Shown: positions 25,875 through 34,233 of the stretch, piece by piece
How the letters are laid out: every line of letters starts with the position of its first letter
Position numbering within the stretch: position 1 is the first letter of the stretch
From: CBDAPI01 sp965248635
Lineage (GTDB): Bacteria > Acidobacteriota > UBA6911 > RPQK01 > CBDAPI01
NCBI GenBank assembly: GCA_965248635.1
Contig: OZ252114.1
Span: forward strand, 1,736,001-1,800,000
Length of the DNA: 64,000 nt
Direction: 5' to 3'
Translations under genes and position numbers: made by a program
Notes under the pieces: generated by a model
What the model saw: the letters and a program-made list of their open reading frames with translations, nothing else
Database searches by the model: none
What the model was told of the DNA's origin: nothing

Positions 25875-27293
25875 TCACTTCGGTTGCTTGCGGTAGATGT
25901 GAGAAGAGTGACCGAAGAGAACCTCGGCTGCTTCCATGATTGTTTCAGACAGGGTTGGGTGAGGATGGATTGTCGCCACTAGATCCTCCGCCACAGCGGC
26001 CATCTCCACTGCCAGGCAGGCTTCGGCAATCAGCTCTCCGGCCCCGGGACCGGTGATTCCGACACCCAGAACGGACTGTGTCTGGGCATCAAAAATGATC
26101 TTGGTGAGACCATCGGTCCTACCCAGGGTCAAGGCTCTACCCGAGGCCCCCCAGGGAAATTTGGCGACACTGATTTCGCGGCCTTCCTGCCGGGCCTCGG
26201 TCTCCGTGAGACCACACCAGGCGATCTCAGGATCGGTGAACACGACGGCTGGAATGGCAACGTTGTCAAAGACGGTCATCTGGCCGGCGACGACCTCTGC
26301 AGCCACCTTGCCCTCCCGGAAGGCCTTATGGGCCAGCATCGGCTGGCCTGAGATATCGCCGATCGCATAGATCGCCGGGTCGGCCGTGCGGCACTGCTGG
26401 TCGGTGACAACAAAGCCGTCTTCCAAACCGACGCCGGTGTTTTCCAGGCCCAGGTCACTTGTGTTGGGAGTTCTCCCGACTGCCACCAGTACAGCGTCGA
26501 AGATCTCAGAGGAGCTGACCGCCCCTTCCAGGGTAACCTCGACTCCCTTGGCTTGTATCTCCAGGTGAGTGACCTTCGTTTCCAGGCGGATTGCCGCGAA
26601 CGACTTCCTAAGAGTCTTTTCCAGAGGCCGTAGCAGGTCTCGATCCACTCCGGGGAGCAGTCCGTCTGTCAACTCCACCACTGTGACCTCGGAGCCGAGG
26701 GCAGCGTACACGGTTCCCATCTCGAGGCCGATGTAACCCCCACCCACGATCAGGAGCCTGTCGTAGACCTCGCGAATCTCCAGACCGCTGGTGGAATCAA
26801 GGATTCGGTCACTCTCTGCTTCGAAGGGAGGAAAGAGAGTGGGGCGGGAGCCGGTGGCGAGGATTGCATTCCTGAAACGGATCGTGGCGGGCTGCCTGCC
26901 TTCCACTCTCAACTGTCCGGAGTTTTCGAATACGGCTCGCCCCTGAACGAACTGGACTCCCCGCATTTTTGCAATCTGGCTCAGGCCCCCGGTCAGTTTG
27001 TCCACGATGTTGTTCTTCCATTCCCGCACCCGGTCGATATCCACCCGAGGCTTCCCAAACTCGACTCCCATGGTGGAGGCATGAGCTGCCTGCTGGAGAA
27101 CGCTGGAGACATGCAGCAAAGCCTTCGAAGGGATGCATCCAACGTTCAGGCAGACTCCTCCCGGTCGCTCGTGCAAGTCGACCAGAATGGCCTGCAGCCC
27201 GAGATCAGCGGCGTGAAAGGCCGCCGTGTAACCACCGGGCCCTGCTCCTATAACAACAACATCGGTATCATAAACAGCTTGGGAGGCAGGCAT
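25875..27293 (-). CDS. lpdA: Dihydrolipoyl dehydrogenase
   Basis: 472 residues, full length. FAD site VVIGAGPGGYTAA at the N-terminus; redox disulfide in GGVCLNVGCIPSKALLH; NAD site IVGGGYIGLEMGTVY (about 178); active-site HPHPTLSE near the C-terminus. This is the E3 component of 2-oxoacid dehydrogenase and glycine cleavage complexes. No E1/E2 genes are in the window, so the partner complex is unknown. It is divergent from aconitase with about 200 bp between. Confidence 0.95.
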   Translation of the reverse strand: MPASQAVYDTDVVVIGAGPGGYTAAFHAADLGLQAILVDLHERPGGVCLNVGCIPSKALLHVSSVLQQAAHASTMGVEFGKPRVDIDRVREWKNNIVDKLTGGLSQIAKMRGVQFVQGRAVFENSGQLRVEGRQPATIRFRNAILATGSRPTLFPPFEAESDRILDSTSGLEIREVYDRLLIVGGGYIGLEMGTVYAALGSEVTVVELTDGLLPGVDRDLLRPLEKTLRKSFAAIRLETKVTHLEIQAKGVEVTLEGAVSSSEIFDAVLVAVGRTPNTSDLGLENTGVGLEDGFVVTDQQCRTADPAIYAIGDISGQPMLAHKAFREGKVAAEVVAGQMTVFDNVAIPAVVFTDPEIAWCGLTETEARQEGREISVAKFPWGASGRALTLGRTDGLTKIIFDAQTQSVLGVGITGPGAGELIAEACLAVEMAAVAEDLVATIHPHPTLSETIMEAAEVLFGHSSHIYRKQPK

Positions 27294-27493
27294 TCTTGTT
27301 CCTCCAGCCGATCGCTCCCCGCGGTGAACTTGTGCTCAGGCCCTCCAATTCGGTCTCGCGGTGAAGTGCCAACCATGAAAGTGTGGATTTTAGCACGAAA
27401 GCCGGGGGCGCTCTCGGAGGTTTAGGAAACGGGTGGCGAAGCTGATTTGCCTTGCTTGGGTGGGCCAAGTATCTTGGTACGAAGGAGATTTGG

Positions 27494-30235
27494 ATGATGA
27501 TCAGTCGAGACAGCTTCGGGACCCTGTCAAGTTTAGAGATTGAAGGAAAGCAGCATCGCTACTACAGCCTTCCTGCGCTGGAAAGGAAGGGACTGGGAGA
27601 GGTCGCCCGGCTTCCGTTCTCGCTGCGGATTCTGCTCGAAAACCTGTTGCGCCATGAAGATGGTGAGTCGGTTACCGCCCAGGACATCAAGGCGCTTGTG
27701 AAGTGGGATCCACAGGCAGTGCCGTCCCAGGAGATCGCATTCTCGCCGGCACGAGTGGTGCTCCAGGACTTCACAGGGGTTCCTTCTGTCGTAGATCTGG
27801 CGGCCATGAGAGAAGCCATGTCGGGGCTGGGAGGAGATTCCCAGAAGATCAATCCCCTGGTCCCCTCTGAGCTGGTTATCGACCATTCCGTGCAGGTGGA
27901 CTCGTTTGCCACTGTCACAGCTCTGCAGATCAACGTCCAGAGGGAGTTCGAACGCAACCGTGAGCGCTATGAGTTCCTGAAGTGGGGCCAGACCGCTTTC
28001 GACAATTTCAAGGTGGTTCCTCCGGCCACGGGGATCGTTCATCAGGTCAACCTCGAGTACCTGGCCCGGGTTGTCTTTGCCGAAGAATCCGAGGTCGGTC
28101 TCCTGGCTTATCCAGACACGCTGGTGGGTACCGACAGCCATACGACCATGATCAACGGTCTGGGGGTCCTGGGCTGGGGCGTCGGTGGCATTGAAGCCGA
28201 AGCCGCCATGCTGGGTCAGCCGATCAGCCTCTTGCTCCCCCAGATCGTCGGTTTCCGGCTGGAAGGTGGGTTGAAGGAAGGAGCCACTGCGACGGACCTG
28301 GTTTTGACGATCACTGAAATGCTTCGAGAGCGAGGAGTCGTTGGCAAATTCGTGGAGTTCTTCGGGCCGGGGCTCACCGACCTCTCACTGGCTGACCGGG
28401 CCACCCTTGGGAACATGTCGCCCGAGTACGGGGCGACCTGTGCCATCTTCCCGATCGACCGGCAGACGATCGACTATCTCCGCTTCACGGCCCGTAGCGA
28501 AAGGCGCGTCCGGCTGGTGGAAGCCTACGCCCGGGCTCAGGACCTTTTCCACACTCCCGAAAGCCCTCAGGCGGAGTACTCCGATACGCTGCAGCTGGAT
28601 CTCTCCACAGTTGAGCCCAGCCTGGCCGGACCAAAGCGGCCACAGGACCGGATTGCTTTGCGGTCCAGCAAGCGGGCCTTCGAGGCAATGGTGGATCAGG
28701 TCCGCAGTGCGGCGTCGGGGGACTCCCAAGGCAGCGTTGCCACAGCGACGAGTGCAAAACCGCGAGTCCAGGTGAGCATTGAGAGCCCGGGTAGTCTGGA
28801 TCTAGAGGAGTTCGAACTCCGGGATGGTGCGGTTGTCATCGCAGCCATTACGAGCTGCACAAACACTTCCAATCCGGTCGTGATGGTGGCTGCCGGACTG
28901 CTGGCACGAAATGCCGTAAAAAAGGGTCTGAAAAGACATCCCTGGGTCAAAACCAGCCTGGCGCCCGGGTCCAAAGTCGTAACCGAGTATCTCAACCAGG
29001 CGGGACTCTCCCGCTATCTGGACGAGTTGGGGTTCAACCTGGTCGGCTACGGTTGTACGACCTGCATTGGGAACAGTGGACCTCTGCCCGAACCCATTTC
29101 TAAAGCCATCAATGAGCACGATCTGATCGCCTGTTCAGTGCTTTCAGGGAACCGGAATTTCGAGGGCCGGATCAGTCTCGACGTGCGGGCCAACTACCTG
29201 GCCTCACCACCCCTGGTTGTGGTCTACGCCCTGGCAGGACGAATGGACATTGATCTCTACCAGGAACCACTGGGGAGAGATCTGGCAGGAGGGGAGGTTT
29301 TCCTTAGAGACATCTGGCCCTCCCAGGAGGAGATCGAAGAGACGATCCGAAAATCACTTCGGCGCGAAATGTTTGCCGAAAAGTATGCGGATGTCTTCAC
29401 CGGTGATCTGACCTGGCGGGAAATTACTGTTCCACCCGGCGACCGCTACCAGTGGGTCCCTGCCTCGACCTACATCAAGAACCCTCCTTTTTTCGAAGGA
29501 ATGACCCCCGAGGTGGAGCCGCCCGGCGACTTCAGAGGGATGAGAGCTCTGGCGCTTCTGGGAGACTCCGTCACAACCGACCACATTTCTCCGGCGGGCG
29601 CAATTCCCAGGGACGGGCCTGCCGGGCAGTATCTGATGAGCCATGGAGTCGAACCATGGGAGTTCAACTCCTTCGGTTCGCGACGCGGCAACCACGAAGT
29701 CATGATGCGGGGTACCTTTGGCAACATCCGGCTCCGCAACAAGCTGGTCGCGGGGGTCGAGGGCGGCTACAGCCGGATGGAGGAGGGCTCTGAGGTGCTC
29801 CCCATCTACGACGTTGCCATGCGTCATGTGGAAGGCGGCACGCCCCTGATCGTGATCGCAGGGAAGGAGTACGGCTCCGGTTCGTCGCGGGACTGGGCGG
29901 CCAAGGGAACCCGGTTGCTGGGCGTGAGGGTGGTGCTGGCGGAAAGCTTTGAGCGCATCCATCGCAGTAATCTCATCGGGATGGGCGTCTTGCCCCTCCA
30001 GTTCGAAGCGGGTATGTCGGCCAACAGTCTCGAGTTGACGGGCTTCGAGACCTTTGACGTGATGGGTCTGGAGCAAGGTCTGGTCCCGGGACAAAAGCTG
30101 CAGGTAGGGGTCCGATCGATCAGCGAGGGCGAGAAGACCTTTGCGGCGATCGTGCGGATTGACACTCCCAACGAAGTTCTCTACTACCAGCACGGTGGCA
30201 TTCTGCACTACGTTCTGCGCAGTCTGCTCTCATGA
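27494..30235 (+). CDS. acnA: Aconitate hydratase A
   Basis: 913 residues. TCA-cycle enzyme interconverting citrate and isocitrate. Cluster cysteines are seen in ITSCTNTSNP and YGCTTCIGNSGPL. Other AcnA blocks: GTDSHTTMINGLGVLGWGVG (substrate and cluster region) and KEYGSGSSRDWAAKGT in the swivel domain. The ATG at 27494 is preferred because GGAG lies 6 bp upstream; ATG 27497 is equally possible. A heptad array follows the stop, then the OsmC gene. Confidence 0.96.
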   Translation: MMISRDSFGTLSSLEIEGKQHRYYSLPALERKGLGEVARLPFSLRILLENLLRHEDGESVTAQDIKALVKWDPQAVPSQEIAFSPARVVLQDFTGVPSVVDLAAMREAMSGLGGDSQKINPLVPSELVIDHSVQVDSFATVTALQINVQREFERNRERYEFLKWGQTAFDNFKVVPPATGIVHQVNLEYLARVVFAEESEVGLLAYPDTLVGTDSHTTMINGLGVLGWGVGGIEAEAAMLGQPISLLLPQIVGFRLEGGLKEGATATDLVLTITEMLRERGVVGKFVEFFGPGLTDLSLADRATLGNMSPEYGATCAIFPIDRQTIDYLRFTARSERRVRLVEAYARAQDLFHTPESPQAEYSDTLQLDLSTVEPSLAGPKRPQDRIALRSSKRAFEAMVDQVRSAASGDSQGSVATATSAKPRVQVSIESPGSLDLEEFELRDGAVVIAAITSCTNTSNPVVMVAAGLLARNAVKKGLKRHPWVKTSLAPGSKVVTEYLNQAGLSRYLDELGFNLVGYGCTTCIGNSGPLPEPISKAINEHDLIACSVLSGNRNFEGRISLDVRANYLASPPLVVVYALAGRMDIDLYQEPLGRDLAGGEVFLRDIWPSQEEIEETIRKSLRREMFAEKYADVFTGDLTWREITVPPGDRYQWVPASTYIKNPPFFEGMTPEVEPPGDFRGMRALALLGDSVTTDHISPAGAIPRDGPAGQYLMSHGVEPWEFNSFGSRRGNHEVMMRGTFGNIRLRNKLVAGVEGGYSRMEEGSEVLPIYDVAMRHVEGGTPLIVIAGKEYGSGSSRDWAAKGTRLLGVRVVLAESFERIHRSNLIGMGVLPLQFEAGMSANSLELTGFETFDVMGLEQGLVPGQKLQVGVRSISEGEKTFAAIVRIDTPNEVLYYQHGGILHYVLRSLLS

Positions 30236-30239
30236 GTTT

Positions 30240-30288
30240 CACGTTCCACGTTGCACGTTCCACGAACCTTCAACTTTCAAACCTTCAG
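30240..30288. repeat. Period-7 array (7 units, CACGTTC-type)
   Basis: Units CACGTTC, CACGTTG, CACGTTC and CACGAAC are followed by three more diverged 7-mers, starting 4 bp after the aconitase stop. Confidence 0.65.
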
Positions 30289-30334
30289 CTTGGAACTCTG
30301 GAACGGCGGGGACAGGATGAGGGAGGAGGAAAAG

Positions 30335-30817
30335 ATGTCAGAAGTCGTATACACATCAAGAGTCAAAATTGAGAGGTTGCAAGGTCCTGTTCGACTTGCC
30401 TATCTTCCCGCGGAAGACCAGGCTGTCACGTTCGGGGTGCATGGTGATGTGGCCCGGCACTACGGGGTGGGGCCGGAAGACTTCGAGCCGCGGGCGACCA
30501 CCCTGGATTATGTGATTGCGGCCGCGGGCGGGTGACTGACGGGCACACTGGGAGGCGCGCTGGAAGCGCGTCAGGTTGACGCCGGCAAGGGCAAGCTCTC
30601 AGCCGAAGTTAGCGGAGAAGTCGAGTCCGAAGACGGGGTCCTCATTATCCGGCGGATCCACGTCAGCTACAGGATTCAGGCTGATCCAGGCCAGCGGGAA
30701 ACGATCGAGAGATTGCACTCTGTGCACGCCCGGTATTGCCCGGTTTATCGATCCCTGGAGGCCGCCATTCAGATCACCACGGACTACACCCTGGAACCGG
30801 TGCCAGCTGAGAATTGA
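30335..30817 (+). CDS. OsmC family protein, predicted selenoprotein (UGA at codon 67)
   Basis: Open from the ATG at 30335 (GGAGGAGG 5 bp upstream) to a TGA at 30533, then open in the same frame to TGA at 30815: 160 residues if the first UGA is read through. Sequence on both sides is one continuous OsmC-family protein: FGVHGDVARHYGV and TTLDYVIAAAGG before the UGA, LTGTLGGALEAR and RIHVSYRI after it, then HARYCPVYRS with the second conserved Cys. From memory of the family, relatives have GGCLTGT at the UGA site, so UGA replaces the reactive Cys. OsmC proteins are thiol peroxidases. A hairpin follows (30536-30574). OsmC-like selenoproteins are known from surveys. The alternative is a TGC-to-TGA nonsense change. 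Confidence 0.75.
30536..30574 (+). promoter_or_regulatory. Candidate bacterial SECIS hairpin
   Basis: Immediately after the UGA, CGCGCT (30556-30561) pairs with AGCGCG (30565-30570) around a GGA loop. CTGA (30536-30539) pairs with TCAG (30571-30574), or alternatively CTGACG with CGTCAG. The apical loop starts 26 nt after the UGA and begins with G. Both agree with the published bSECIS consensus (loop 16-37 nt after UGA, G in the first two loop positions), as I recall it. The fold was made by eye. Confidence 0.6.
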
Positions 30818-30832
30818 CCACTGACAACGTGT

Positions 30833-31126
30833 TCAGGTCGCGGGTCCCTGCGGCTCTGATCTGATTTTATCCGCAGCACCAGTCGATTTCTTATCGCCGG
30901 GGGGTGGTGCCGAACCCTCCTGGCTCCGTCGCCACAGGGCCGGGGTTAGAAGCCCGAGTAGATAGCCCACGATCAGGCTTCCTCCAATCAGAAAGGTCAG
31001 CGGGATTGAGATCGCCAGGAAGAGGATTCTCGCTTCGACGGGGGACGTGTTCTGGATGATCACAGCCAGGCTGAGACTGACCAGAAGCACGATCACGACA
31101 ATCTTGACTTTGGCTGCCATGGTCAT
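30833..31126 (-). CDS. LapA-domain membrane protein
   Basis: 97 residues with two transmembrane helices (about 7-27 and 38-62) and the LapA-type pattern VIIQNTSPVEARILFLAISIPL. A cytoplasmic, Pro/Lys-rich tail follows. LapA-domain proteins take part in regulating LPS assembly in E. coli, where the partner LapB is a TPR protein; no LapB is seen next to it. It follows the NTT carrier by 20 bp in the same transcript. Confidence 0.82.
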   Translation of the reverse strand: MTMAAKVKIVVIVLLVSLSLAVIIQNTSPVEARILFLAISIPLTFLIGGSLIVGYLLGLLTPALWRRSQEGSAPPPGDKKSTGAADKIRSEPQGPAT

Positions 31127-31146
31127 TTTGGGTTCATCTCCTTAGT

Positions 31147-32477
31147 TCATCGCTTCCGCTTTTCATCACTCTCAGCGGCCAGCTTCTGAAATTCCCTGCC
31201 GGCAAAACGGGCCGCCTGAATCCAGATCACAAGGATGATGATGGTGGCAACCGAAAGCCAGCGGACATTGGTAAATCCGGCAAAAAACGTCGTGATCAAG
31301 AGGCTCAGGCCAACCGCCACCGCCTTGGCAAAGCGCTGGATGAACATGTCGATAAAAGCTTTGGCCTTGTACTTCTCTTCTCGGGTGGTGGGAACATAAA
31401 GAGCCTCGCGACCTGACTGGTTGATTGAGTAGTTGAGTGCGTTGTCGGAGATGCTCATGGCACTTCCAAACAAAAGAAAGGGGGTGAAAAAGAAGCCGGT
31501 GGAGCTGAGCAGGATCGCGATGGGCAGAAACAGCAGCGCTGCTCCTACCCCGAAGCGGGTCATAATGAAGCTGGTCAGCAAGAGCTGAACCAGCAGCCCG
31601 ATCCAGTTCGTGATGGCATACACTGTCGACAAGAGATCGCCTATCGCTGGTCCGGCTAAATAAAAACTGACGGCAGATTTGAACTGGAAATCAACAATTG
31701 TGGAGACCATTTCATACAGACCCAGGATCATCACGATGGAGAGAAGGTAACGCGAGTTGAAGACCAGCCGGGCCCCCTCGGTAAGCGGGTTCTGGTTTCT
31801 TCTCTGATCCTGAGGTTCAACTTGGTGTCCGGGCTTGAATCCAAAGCTGCGCGCAGCCAGAAAGGCGACCAGGACGATCATGAGCCCGATCAGAACGCAG
31901 ATCCACATCCACTGGCTGTGGCTGTAAGCATCGAGACGGGCGTTGACGACGTTCGAGCCCACGACCCCCCCAGCAGCCCTCCCAGGATAATCAGACCATA
32001 GAGCCTCTTTGCCTGTGTCGGAGTGACACTGTCGTTGAGGAAAGCGAAGAAGGTGGGAACCATCAGGGTGTTGAAGAGATCACCATACAGATAGAACGTC
32101 CATATGGTCGCTCCCTTTGGTGCTTGCAGCAGAGAGCTGTAGAGAACGTAACACAGGACCGAAAAAGCTGCGAAGACGTAGGTCAGCTGCTGGCGGCGGA
32201 GCCGCCGGGCCAGATAGGCAAAAATGGAGGCGGCCACGAAGGCAACCAGCATGTTGCCCACTTTGGCCAGTAGCTCTGCCTGAGCTGCAGTCATTTGCCA
32301 GCCCAGGAGATTGAACCCGGTCTGGTCATAGAACTCGAGGAAAAGAATGTTCTTGAGAGGTCTGAGAATCCAGAAGCTGGTGATGACCAGAAAAAAGTAC
32401 AGGGCCATCAGGAGGGCCTGGGGCCACTCCTCCCGGCGGATATCCATGACCTGTTGCAGGAGGCTTTGCTGGCTCAA
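31147..32477 (-). pseudogene. NTT-type (ATP/ADP antiporter-like) nucleotide transporter, frameshifted
   Basis: About 443 residues if repaired, with some 10-12 hydrophobic helices. The N-terminal part (32477 to about 31975) has FFLVITSFWILRPLKNILFL, the start pattern of Npt1/Npt2-like carriers; the rest (from about 31970) continues GSNVVNARLDAYSHSQWMW. The frame breaks in a run of seven Cs (31971-31977; G on the coding strand): one more base restores LLGGVVGSNVV. Classical members exchange ATP for ADP in plastids and intracellular bacteria; relatives without such a role occur in free-living bacteria, so the substrate is open. Confidence 0.8.
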
Positions 32478-32613
32478 GTGGTCACCCTTCAGTTTCTACA
32501 AAGGCACTCTGAACAGGGCTCAGGAACTCCGCCTGGCACCCAGAGTTCGTTTGAGCATAGCATCCAGCAGCCGTCACATTCCAACGTTCCAGGAAACCGG
32601 CTTTGCCAGATCT

Positions 32614-32671
32614 CAGAACCCGGGCGTCAACGAGGACCGAGTTGTAGCCGCGGCCTGCGCCCGCGGTTCTG
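32614..32671. repeat. 59-bp dispersed repeat, copy 5
   Basis: Starts CAGAACCCGGGCGTCAACG and ends GCCCGCGGTTCTG, 58 bp, in the 215-bp gap between glgA and the NTT gene. Heptad-like units (ATTCCAACGTTCCAG) lie about 30 bp before it. Confidence 0.85.
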
Positions 32672-32692
32672 ATCCCGAGCGGTGTCAGCGTG

Positions 32693-34144
32693 TCAGCATC
32701 CTGAACAGACTTGCCGGTAGAGCTTCAGATACTCGCCGACCTTCGGCTGCCAGGAGAAATCCTGGCTCATTCCGTTCTGGACCAGCCGTCGCCAGGCTTC
32801 GCGATTCTCGAAGACATCCAGAGCCTGATCCAGCGCCCACCGAAAACCGTCGGCCGTGAAGCGCTCGAAGACGAAACCCGTTCCTTCCCGAGTCGTCGGG
32901 TCAAAGTGACTGAGTGTGTCGGCGAGTCCGCCGGTCTTCCGGACGATGGGGACAGTCCCGTACTTCAGGCTGTACATCTGGTTTAAGCCACAGGGTTCAT
33001 ACCTCGATGGCATGAAGAAGAGATCACAGCCGGCTTCGATTCGATGAGCCAGAACCTGGTCGTAGCGATTGACAAGACAGGCTGCACCAGGGAAGTCCCG
33101 GGCCAGGTTGGCGAAGAGTCTTTCGTAGCGAGACTCTCCGCTTCCCAGGACTACCAGTTGCAACCTTCCCTCCTGAAGGTATTGGGGGAGCGCCTCTTCG
33201 AGAAGTTCAAATCCTTTCTGCCAGACCAGGCGAGAGATCACACCGGCAGTGGGGACTGCGGGATCGTAAGGGAGCCCGAGTTCACGGAGAAGCCCTTCTT
33301 GATTGGCCTGCTTGGCCCGAATCGGAGCCAGGCGGGAGTAGTTCACAGGGATATGAGGGTCGAGTTCCGGGGACCAGTTGTCACCATCTACGCCGTTCAG
33401 AATTCCTGCCAGACCGGAGGACCGCTCTCGCAGAAGATGGTCCAGCCCGGCACCGTACTCGGCAGTCTGGATCTCGCGGGAATAGGTGGGGCTTACAGTG
33501 GTCAGGCGATCACCATGAAGGATTCCAGTTTTGAGGAGATTGACGCGACCCTGGTTCAGGTCTTCCCGGTCCAGACGTGGATGGAACTCGGCAGGCAGGA
33601 GCAACGGGGCGCAGTCGGAACTGAAGACGCCCTGGTAGCCGAGGTTGTGGATGGTCAGGAGAGTCCTCGTCCCTTTGAAGAATTCATCCCGCGAATAGAC
33701 CGTCTTCAGATAAAGAGGAATCAGGCTCGTTTGCCAATCATGGCAGTGAATCAGATCAGGAGCCCATCCCATGGATGTACATCCCAGCAGGGCGGAATGG
33801 CAAAGCGCGGCAAAGCGCAGAGGTTCGTCGCTGTCTTCGGTGTAGATGGGACGATCCTGAAAGAACCTGGGAGAGTCGGCGAAGTACCGCTGGATCCCGG
33901 AACCGGGATCCCGGAGGTGCCACAGAGAGACACTTGTGTTTGGGGAGCCAAGGGGAAGTGGCAGGCCCCGTCCAGACTCGACAGCGGTCAGAGAGGACGG
34001 GTCGACCGTGGAGTAGAGCGGAGTAAAGACACGCACCTCGATCCCGTCGCCGGCCAGCATCCGGCTCAGAGCCGCAACCACATCGGCCAGACCGCCAGCC
34101 TTGGAAAAGGGAAAGATTTCAGAGGCGACGAAACAAACTCTCAC
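32693..34144 (-). CDS. glgA: Glycogen synthase (ADP-glucose type)
   Basis: 483 residues, normal for GT5 enzymes. The N-terminal KAGGL motif (FPFSKAGGLADVV, residues 12-24) binds the nucleotide sugar. HCHDWQTSLIPLYL, ISRLVWQKGFELL and PSRYEPCGLNQMYSLKYGTVPIVRKTGGL are the other landmarks, the last carrying the C-terminal KTGGL. It elongates alpha-1,4-glucan from ADP-glucose. No glgB, glgC or glgP gene is adjacent. It is divergent from the GT87-like gene. Confidence 0.95.
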   Translation of the reverse strand: MRVCFVASEIFPFSKAGGLADVVAALSRMLAGDGIEVRVFTPLYSTVDPSSLTAVESGRGLPLPLGSPNTSVSLWHLRDPGSGIQRYFADSPRFFQDRPIYTEDSDEPLRFAALCHSALLGCTSMGWAPDLIHCHDWQTSLIPLYLKTVYSRDEFFKGTRTLLTIHNLGYQGVFSSDCAPLLLPAEFHPRLDREDLNQGRVNLLKTGILHGDRLTTVSPTYSREIQTAEYGAGLDHLLRERSSGLAGILNGVDGDNWSPELDPHIPVNYSRLAPIRAKQANQEGLLRELGLPYDPAVPTAGVISRLVWQKGFELLEEALPQYLQEGRLQLVVLGSGESRYERLFANLARDFPGAACLVNRYDQVLAHRIEAGCDLFFMPSRYEPCGLNQMYSLKYGTVPIVRKTGGLADTLSHFDPTTREGTGFVFERFTADGFRWALDQALDVFENREAWRRLVQNGMSQDFSWQPKVGEYLKLYRQVCSGC

Positions 34145-34174
34145 AGCCTTATCGGTTCGATGGTCAGAAAAACA

Positions 34175-34209
34175 GGTTGAAGGTTCAAGGTTGAAGGTTC
34201 AAGGTTAAG
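34175..34209. repeat. Period-7 array, unit GGTTSAA (5 units)
   Basis: Units GGTTGAA, GGTTCAA, GGTTGAA, GGTTCAA and GGTTAAG lie in the 89-bp space between the divergent glgA and GT87 genes, so they occupy the shared promoter region. Confidence 0.75.
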
Positions 34210-34233
34210 GTGAAAAGCTGAAAGTTCAAAGCG

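Noticed and set aside
33044..34180. 378-codon open frame antisense to glgA
   Set aside because: glgA has every GT5 motif; the antisense peptide shows no family features.
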